This document shows positions 58,301-64,000 of a stretch of 64,000 nucleotides of DNA, in pieces. This DNA comes from Ectocarpus siliculosus. Its lineage: Eukaryota; Sar; Phaeophyceae; Ectocarpales; Ectocarpaceae. The first letter of the stretch is position 1, and every line of letters begins with the position of its first letter. Below the pieces are notes generated by a model. The model was not told the origin of the DNA. It made no database searches and saw only the letters and a program-made list of their open reading frames with translations. The stretch is from assembly GCA_000310025.1 (NCBI GenBank), contig FN649758.1, positions 2,942,510 through 3,006,509 of the forward strand, in the 5' to 3' direction. Both the position numbers and the translations under genes were made by a program.

Positions 58301-60052
58301 NNNNNNNNNNNNNNNNNNNNNNNNNNNNNNNNNNNNNNNNNNNNNNNNNNNNNNNNNNNNNNNNNNNNNNNNNNNNNNNNNNNNNNNNNNNNNNNNNNCT
58401 TTACGTTTGTTTGACTCATCAGGCTTCGATATGCTACCCAGTGAGGGTACACTCCCATGAGCACTACATGCAGAAGGAGAAAGCGGGGGAGATCGACGTC
58501 GACACGGCGGAGCCCCGGGACTTCTTCTGCCGAAAGTTCTACGACGTCCGCCTCAAGAGGTAACCATAGCTGAATTGCAAGCATGCTTGCCGCACGTGAT
58601 TCCTCAAATAATGCTGGGAGGGCGAGGGGGGGGTGATACCAGGCGTCATCTGTGGGGTGTGGTACGTCGTGGGCAGGGCGCTTGTGACGATACAGGGAAA
58701 AAAGTTGTGTGAAGTCGAGAGGAGGGAATGGTCAATTTGGTGAGGTAGCATGCAAGTTTCCTCATTTTCCCGTAGGTGACCGTGAGTGAGAAACCTTCTA
58801 CAGGATCGTGTGCGAAATCCACGCCTAAACGAGAGAATGAAACTGCTGTCTATTCACCTGTCGTACGTATCGGGGCCCGTAGATCATTGTCCGCTTTTCG
58901 ACCCCCCCCCCCCCAAGCTTCACCGTGCGGTGTGCACCTTTTCGATGGCTTGCTGCGAAAAGGAATCGTTCTCATACACTGGATTGGTTTACACCGGCGA
59001 CGTATTGGTGTTGGCATGCCCTGTGATTGGTCCCCTTGCGGAAACCGGGTTTGATGGGTGGGCAGACGTCGGCTTGTGCACACGCCGCTGTCTGGTAGAC
59101 CTTCAGCACGGGGCGAAACACGCCCGACCGTCGTTGCCGTTGATTGTGTCATGGTGGTGGTCGTGTTCACAACAATACATACCGTGCCGGTCGTTGCTCA
59201 GCACCTTACAGCCTCCGTACTGGCCCGCCTGATTCTTGCCCCTTCGTGTTGCATGGCGGCGGCGTTTCACATGTATTTTTGCGGGATGCCCGCAAACCTG
59301 ACGGGCCCTAGCCCTGTTTGTTGTTGTCCGCGGTGACAGGTTTATGCCGGAGGCAGAGCAGAGGACTGCGCAGAGGCTGCTGAGGGGGAGACGGTGGAGC
59401 GAGCGCTCGTCCAAGCCAGGTTAGTGGCTTGGACTGCCTGGCGTCAAGACTACTGGTAGACGCTAGTACAGACGAATAACCGATCAGCCGGGGCGTCAAG
59501 AAAGAAGGAGTGGATGGGGAGTGGTTGATGGGCATGCCGACAATGTGGCCGAAGTAAGGAAAAGGGTTGCCCCAAGGATGGTGGGCGTGTCCTACACAGA
59601 AGAGGCGGCGCATCTTCGCAGAAGAGGTCGATCGTAGGAGATCGGGCCGGGGCGTCAAGAAGGAAGAAGCGCATGCGCATGCCGGCAAATGGGTCGAAGT
59701 ACGAAACGGGTGTTTTGTGGGCGTGTCTTACACACGCAGAAGAGGCGGGTTGGGTGATCTTAACAGTTGAGGCGGGGACGGACGGTGTTTCTTCCTTCTC
59801 GGAAGGGGTGTGCGCCCCCTGACGTCATGTGAAATCATGTTCACTCGGGCAGTCAGGCAAGTAACGAAGGGGCATCCCGGCTCCATCTCCCGCCCCCCCG
59901 CTCCCTTTTTGCCTCCAGACCAGAGTGACAGCAGTAGCAGCGGCAGCGGCAGCGGCGGTGGCAGCGAGAGCGACGATGACGACGACGATGATACTGGTGC
60001 AGAGGAAAACGGCGGCGGTAGCGGCGATGATGACGACGGCGACCACGCTGAA

Positions 60053-60085
<33 letters not shown>

Positions 60086-63000
60086 AGCGGCGGTAGCGGT
60101 GCTGACGCTCGACAACGGCGGCATCCCAAACGGTATGTGGGAACGCCCCCCGCCCTCTCCTTCCTCCGATCCGATTTGTTTGCGCTGCCGAACCGTTGCA
60201 CTTCCGGTCCACCGTGGAATAGTGCGGTAAATGTGGTAGATGTGGTAGATGTGGTAGATGTGGTAGATGGGAAGATCTACCGAACAAGCTATGCCGTGGC
60301 TTGGCGTTGCCATCAATGCGGGCTGTAGCACCCTTCTCTTCCATTCTTCAGAGGGTAGCGGTGCTGACGCTCGACGCTTCTTCAGGGGGTGGCGGGCGGG
60401 GCCGGGAGGAGTGTACGTCTTCGAGCGACCTACCGTCGTACCCCAAACACTCGCTCCCTCCCCGCACTCGTTGCTCAGCACCAGGCCACATAATCGAGAA
60501 GTAGATCACTGCTGTCAGTGTCGGAAAATTCGCCGGTCAATTCCATGCCCACACGGGTTGTGAACCGTTCCTGTAGAGCGTTGCTCCCCCCTGGCAGTAG
60601 TTTTTCATGTCAAGTAGCAGAAACGACCCGCAATGGAAGTTGGGATACAGCCGCGATCATGGGCGATGTTGGAGGCGGCGACGGGATATTCTGCGTAGGC
60701 GGTGGGATGTTGCGGAACTCACGCCGACCACTGTACCAGGCACATATTTTTCAAACTACTGCGAGATTAACTTATGCTCCAAAGGTGCCATTATTATGCA
60801 CTCACTCCCGCCCGTATTCCACTTCAAAGCGTCTCCCAGAAAAGTTCCAAACGAGCCGACTCGAACAAGCAGCGCGCTTTACGACAAACCAAAAAACACA
60901 AGTCCTTGGGATGCCCACGCTTTGAGCGGCCAACAATCACGATAACGCGTTTACGATGCAGGCGTCGCCCGTCGTCGTCCGCTGGCGCCGGTGGCGGCGG
61001 CGGCAAGCGCCGGGACGGCAAGGGCAAGCGCCGCCCGCAGGACAAGTTCAGCGTGGCGATGGAGAGCCTCCACGTCACGGCCGTGCCCAAGTCCCTCCCC
61101 TGCCGCAACGACGAGAGGAACCAGCTGCTGAGCTTCCTCACGAGCAACATTAAGGCCGGTGAGCGAGCAGCAGCGCAGTCGCCGCTGTGTGGTGCTTCTT
61201 CGCAAAACAGGCTCGCACGCTCCGTCGTCCCTGGCGATTTGAGGGCTTGAATATGCCCGCCGGCTGTCGCGCGTGCTCTATGGAGCCGTGTCTAGCTAGC
61301 CTTTGGCACCCCCCAGTGCCCGGGGGAGACATGCACTTTGTGGGAGAGGGGGCGCGCGCCTGGGTCTGCTTGCTGCAATCGATGAAATATACCACGTGTT
61401 GACTTGTCGCGCGTAACGGCGAGAATGGGCCCCGTGTTCTACTTTCTTTGCTCTGTTAGAATCTACTGCTGTTGAATTGTTGCTCTTGCCCTAGCATCAT
61501 CATTTCATTTTGTTTTAGTATTATTCTCAAGTATTATGAGACGGTTGTCTCCAGGTTCGCGTGTGAGCAAGTTCCCGTTTGGGATGTGTGGTGTGGATAC
61601 ACACCGGTTCAACCTCTGGTGAAGAGGCTGATGAGTACGGATAGTTGTGTTGTGAGTCAAGGGGGGGAGCGACCTTGTGTTGAAGCAAGGTTCAGCATCC
61701 ACCCGACACTGACTCTATCTGTGGCAACACCCCGAAGGTAGATCTCCGACAGGTCATCTGACGTCACAATCTACTACAGTCTGAGGTGGCATTCACAGTA
61801 TACTTATTTCCTACCTGGTGTTCTCTCGCGTACTCGCGGTAGGGAGAAAGACAATGATCGGCAATTTAATCAGTTCATCGGGGCAGACGCCTACAGCCAT
61901 TTTGTGCCGAATTGGGATTCGTTTGTAAACCCGAGTTTACTAATAAACACACACGTTTTTCGTGTGGCGAGGGCCATGTTGGTGGCGGCGGCGGCACGAT
62001 CCCGTTGGCGTCGAGTGGGGAAGCAAGGGGTGTGTTGGAACGACCAATATGCCTCGTGCTCACGATATGTGTACGTGCTTGACTTGCAAGTATCGATCAC
62101 CACCATGGAAGGGATCAACTCGAACCATACGCCCCCCCGTGTGAACTGGAAATGGAGTGGGGAAGCAAGGGGTGTATTGGAACGACCGATATGCCTCGTG
62201 CCCACGATATGTGTACGTGCTTGACTTGCAAGTACCGATCACCACCATGGACGGGATCAACTCGAACCATACGCCCCCCGTGTGAACTGGAAATTTTACC
62301 TTCAAGTGCTTAGAGTTTACTCTCAACACTACTGTGATTCATCCACGTAATGCACAAACGCGGTGGTTTCGTTTCCATCACCCCCCCCCCTTCCAGAAGC
62401 TGACGATGCTCAAACTTTGGTGTTGGTGCACAAGGTGAGGGTCGAGAGGTTGACACAGCTGAGCATGAACACAGACGCCGCTTACCCCAATGTTCTTGTG
62501 GACCTTTTCGGTGATGATGGGGCCAGGTGGTCTGGGAAACGCGCTGTTCGTGGCCGGCATGCCGGGGACCGGGAAAACGGCGACGGCGCACGAGGTACGT
62601 TTTGGTCGGGGGGGGGCGACGGCGGCGGCGCTTTTGGACACGCGGCTTGTTGCTGCAGAGGGGACATGCGCCGTTGCCGCTGCCGTCCCCGATCTTGTGT
62701 TGTCGATGTTGGTGCGGGTGTTGGGTGTTTTCCTACCACGGCGGTGTTGGCTTCTTGGCCGGAAAGCCGTTCTGATCTCTGCCTGCCGCCGTCGGACCCA
62801 GTACTAATTAAGCCACCCGGTCTGGGAGGCGTTCTTCGTGGTACGATCCGTGTATCCGTGACGTGTTTTTTCCGGCGGAAGGGTGACCGCCGCTGTCTAC
62901 AGCGTTTGTTGGTGCTGCGCGTAGTGTGCCCGCACTCGGTGGCGTTAGTCAATCGTTTCCGCACATGACTCGTCGGGGTGTTTCTGGGTAGGACTTGGGT

Positions 63001-63935
63001 GGCGGGGGCACCGCAGATTCGCTCTTCGACAGCACGGCCCCAGCGACAGATCCGGCGGTCCCAACCGGCATGTCACCGATCCGGTATGACCTCTTCCGCA
63101 ATCCCGTATGTATCCGGTACGGTTGGCCGGATGACCGAACTCAATCCATGGCCCGCGTTGCCACTCCCGTGCTCTCGACAACGCCGGCGAGGAGCTGCAG
63201 TGCAGCATGAAACCAATGACTGCTGTCCCCTTTCCCCGCCCCATGCGTCCGTTCCCGTCGGAAGGTGGTGAGAATCCTGAAGGGACAGCAAGCAAGAGGC
63301 CTGCTGCCGCGCTTCAAGCTGGTCGAGCTTAACGGGATGCGACTTACAGAGCCCCACCAGGTTACACATAGTGTCTTGTTCCGCGAACTGAGAGTGAGGG
63401 GGGGGTTCAGACTTGTGAATGGGTTTCTAGAGATTCGGGCGTTGTCCTCGTTGTGGTTAGCGAAAAAACCCGGGGATGAATGAAGTGCGCATCGCTTTTC
63501 GAACATTCACACCGATCAGCCACGTCACAACACTCGTCAACAGGGTTCTGCTGTGGACACTACGGTAGACAGCAAAGACGTCGTCGTCCTCTTTCAAACT
63601 TTTTCCCAAGCTGTCCGTGTTGTCCTCGATATTGACTACTTTTCGGCGGCTTTGGTTCTGAGTTGGTGCCTTTTTTTTTTTTGTTTCTCCGCGTCCTCTC
63701 TGCTCCATCCTTTCGAGGACGCATGTTCGAGATTCTACCGCTGAGGCACACAAAATATAAGATTACGCCGCCCCCTCTCTCCCTGATTGGTCAGGCGTAC
63801 CCCCAGCTGTGGATGGCCCTCTCCGGAGAGATGCTGTCGCCGAAGCGAGCGCTGTACAAGCTGGAGAAGTACTTCTCGCGGGGCGACCCCTCGAGGGAGT
63901 TCGTGGTCCTACTGGTAGACGAGCTGGACTACATG
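52311..63935 (+). CDS. ORC1: Origin recognition complex subunit 1 (partial, 5' 500 residues)
   Basis: ORC1 is the largest ORC ATPase subunit and marks replication origins in the nucleus. Exons: 52311-52705, 53196-53306, 54043-54103, 58423-58559, 59340-59419, 59919-60132, 60962-61158, 62527-62594, 63265-63360, 63795-63935; every phase agrees and the sum is exactly 500 codons. The gene continues past the window. Residues 1-~100 are Gly/Pro/Ser then acidic. A BAH domain spans about 100-235 (YRCGDCAVLETDSGK, IFKDRHGEEWVEVRWLYTKE, DFFCRKFYDVR). Residues ~262-350 are an acidic, poly-Gly and basic linker. The AAA+ domain starts at about 360 (LHVTAVPKSLPCRNDER), with Walker A GMPGTGKT at about 409-416, LVELNGMRLTEPHQ, and Walker B VVLLVDELDYM at the last donor. 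The ATG at 52311 is the first in frame. Intron 3 hosts a LINE and a gap, and intron 9 a retroelement tail. Confidence 0.95.
54640..56082 (+). pseudogene. LINE ORF 5' part: AP endonuclease and linker
   Basis: The frame reads GGVGFLV (about 54705), then LGNVYVPPSS, GEVVMVGDFNSRVGKA (the Asp-Phe-Asn core of AP-type endonucleases), SILDYILV and STDHFLIWANI (the terminal Ser-x-Asp-His catalytic signature). It continues through a basic helical linker to a 104-bp tandem duplication that throws it out of frame, ending at a stop at 56082. In an intact element it would join the reverse transcriptase frame starting in the second repeat copy. Confidence 0.85.
55857..56064 (+). repeat. 104-bp tandem duplication inside the LINE ORF
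   Basis: ACACTACAAGAGACTTGGAG begins at 55857 and again at 55961, and the two 104-bp units appear identical. Because 104 is not a multiple of three, the duplication shifts the frame and separates the endonuclease from the reverse transcriptase. Perfect identity suggests a recent event. Confidence 0.95.
55962..58175 (+). pseudogene. LINE ORF 3' part: reverse transcriptase and C-terminal zinc motif
   Basis: About 735 codons remain open to TAA at 58173-58175. Reverse transcriptase blocks are in order: KAAGADGIVNEFMK, WREGVVVNLFKKGDKTDPGN, YRGITLLNTVGK, EGQAGFRQKRGCVDH, YCFFLDVKKAYDTVWR (Asp of block A), EQGVPQGCTLSPTLF (block B), GMLFADDFVGM (F-A-D-D catalytic block C). Near the end, CDCGFECEDSVHVVAECPWY gives a C-x-C-x8-H-x4-C type motif, as in several non-LTR clades. 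No RNase H domain is seen. Clade assignment needs a phylogeny. The catalytic residues are intact; only the upstream duplication breaks the protein. Confidence 0.9.
58121..58136 (+). promoter_or_regulatory. 3'-end hairpin of the LINE
   Basis: CGTCCTCTCGAGGACG folds into a 6-7 bp stem within the last ORF codons or 3' end of the LINE. Equivalent stems sit at the same place in the copies at 21645-22017, 24298-24450, 5164-5317 and 63700-63775, with different stem bases that still pair. It may be the site recognised by the element's reverse transcriptase, as in stringent-type LINEs; that role is inferred. Confidence 0.45.
58183..58298. repeat. Poly-C tail followed by C/T homopolymers
   Basis: 28 C's, a short break, then alternating long C and T runs up to the gap. 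The first C run is probably the LINE tail. The rest looks like degraded base calling at a contig end. Confidence 0.6.
58299..58398. other. Assembly gap (100 N)
   Basis: Exactly 100 N in ORC1 intron 3, 24 bases before the acceptor of exon 4. Confidence 1.
60232..60270. repeat. 9-bp tandem repeat (GTGGTAGAT)n
   Basis: Four to five copies lie in ORC1 intron 6. They have no effect on the coding sequence. Confidence 0.85.
62016..62293. repeat. ~140-bp tandem duplication in ORC1 intron 7
   Basis: Two adjacent copies each run from GTGGGGAAGCAAGGGGTGT through CCTCGTGC, ACGATATGTGTACGTGCTTG and GGGATCAACTCGAACCATAC to CCCGTGTGAACTGGAAAT. They differ at only a handful of positions. Each contains TACGCCCCCC, like the retroelement tails, but no further tail sequence. 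Confidence 0.85.
63700..63775 (+). mobile_element. Short retroelement tail in ORC1 intron 9
   Basis: It contains TCCTTTCGAGGACGCATG (hairpin segment), TCTACCGCTGAGGCA in the place of the LINE's TCTAACCGCTAAGGCATG, and ends ATAAGATTACGCCGCCCCC. It stands 20 bp before the acceptor of exon 10 and is in the sense orientation. The match to the LINE tail is shorter and more diverged than in the other copies. Confidence 0.5.
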
Positions 63936-64000
63936 GTCAGAAATTTTGCGGCGGTGGGGAGCGGTGTAGCAGAAGCAGTGGGAGTATTGATAGGCTGGCT

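Noticed and set aside
60000-60481. Open frames rich in His/Arg/Ala on the minus strand
   Set aside because: Antisense of the poly-Gly/Asp exon of ORC1 and the 9-bp repeat.

Overview
The window is nuclear DNA of an intron-rich eukaryote, most likely a stramenopile and by my best guess a brown alga. The reasons are roughly balanced GC, many short exons (56-400 bp) joined by GT-AG introns of a few hundred bases to over 1 kb, abundant CAG/AAC, GA and TTG microsatellites, and ATP-type PEP carboxykinase with a mitochondrial-like presequence. It carries three 100-N scaffold gaps (12557-12656, 22824-22923, 58299-58398), and its first ~330 bases look like a poor-quality scaffold end. Exons were built by hand from splice signals, reading-phase agreement and family motifs.

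Layout. 0.4-4.9 kb (+): the 3' part of a membrane-protein gene resembling MBOAT lysophospholipid acyltransferase C-termini. 7.8-16.4 kb (-): a 10-exon, 828-residue protein kinase gene in which one exon exists in several copies, some inverted around a gap. 16.4-21.3 kb: no supported gene. 21.3-29.2 kb (-): an unrecognised 9-exon gene for a signal-peptide protein with STI1-like helical segments and a minisatellite that repeats its own splice donor. 29.2-32.5 kb: intergenic, with a fold-back repeat cluster. 32.5-42.1 kb (+): PEP carboxykinase, 11 exons. 44.4-50.4 kb (+): a complete-looking 6.06-kb Mutator-like (MULE) transposon with 107-bp terminal inverted repeats, 9-bp target duplications and a spliced SWIM-finger transposase. 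51.1 kb: a small MITE. 52.3-63.9 kb (+): ORC1, with BAH domain and AAA+ Walker A and B, running off the right edge. A nearly full non-LTR retrotransposon (LINE), broken by a 104-bp tandem duplication, lies in its third intron.

The host genes are unrelated housekeeping functions (gluconeogenesis or carbon concentration, replication initiation, signalling, lipid or membrane work) with no sign of co-regulation. The mobile DNA is more connected. The LINE in ORC1, a truncated copy at 21.6-22.0 kb and four short fragments share one 3' tail: a small hairpin, a conserved segment and a poly-C end. One of these tails is flanked by a 13-bp target duplication inside an already duplicated splice acceptor.
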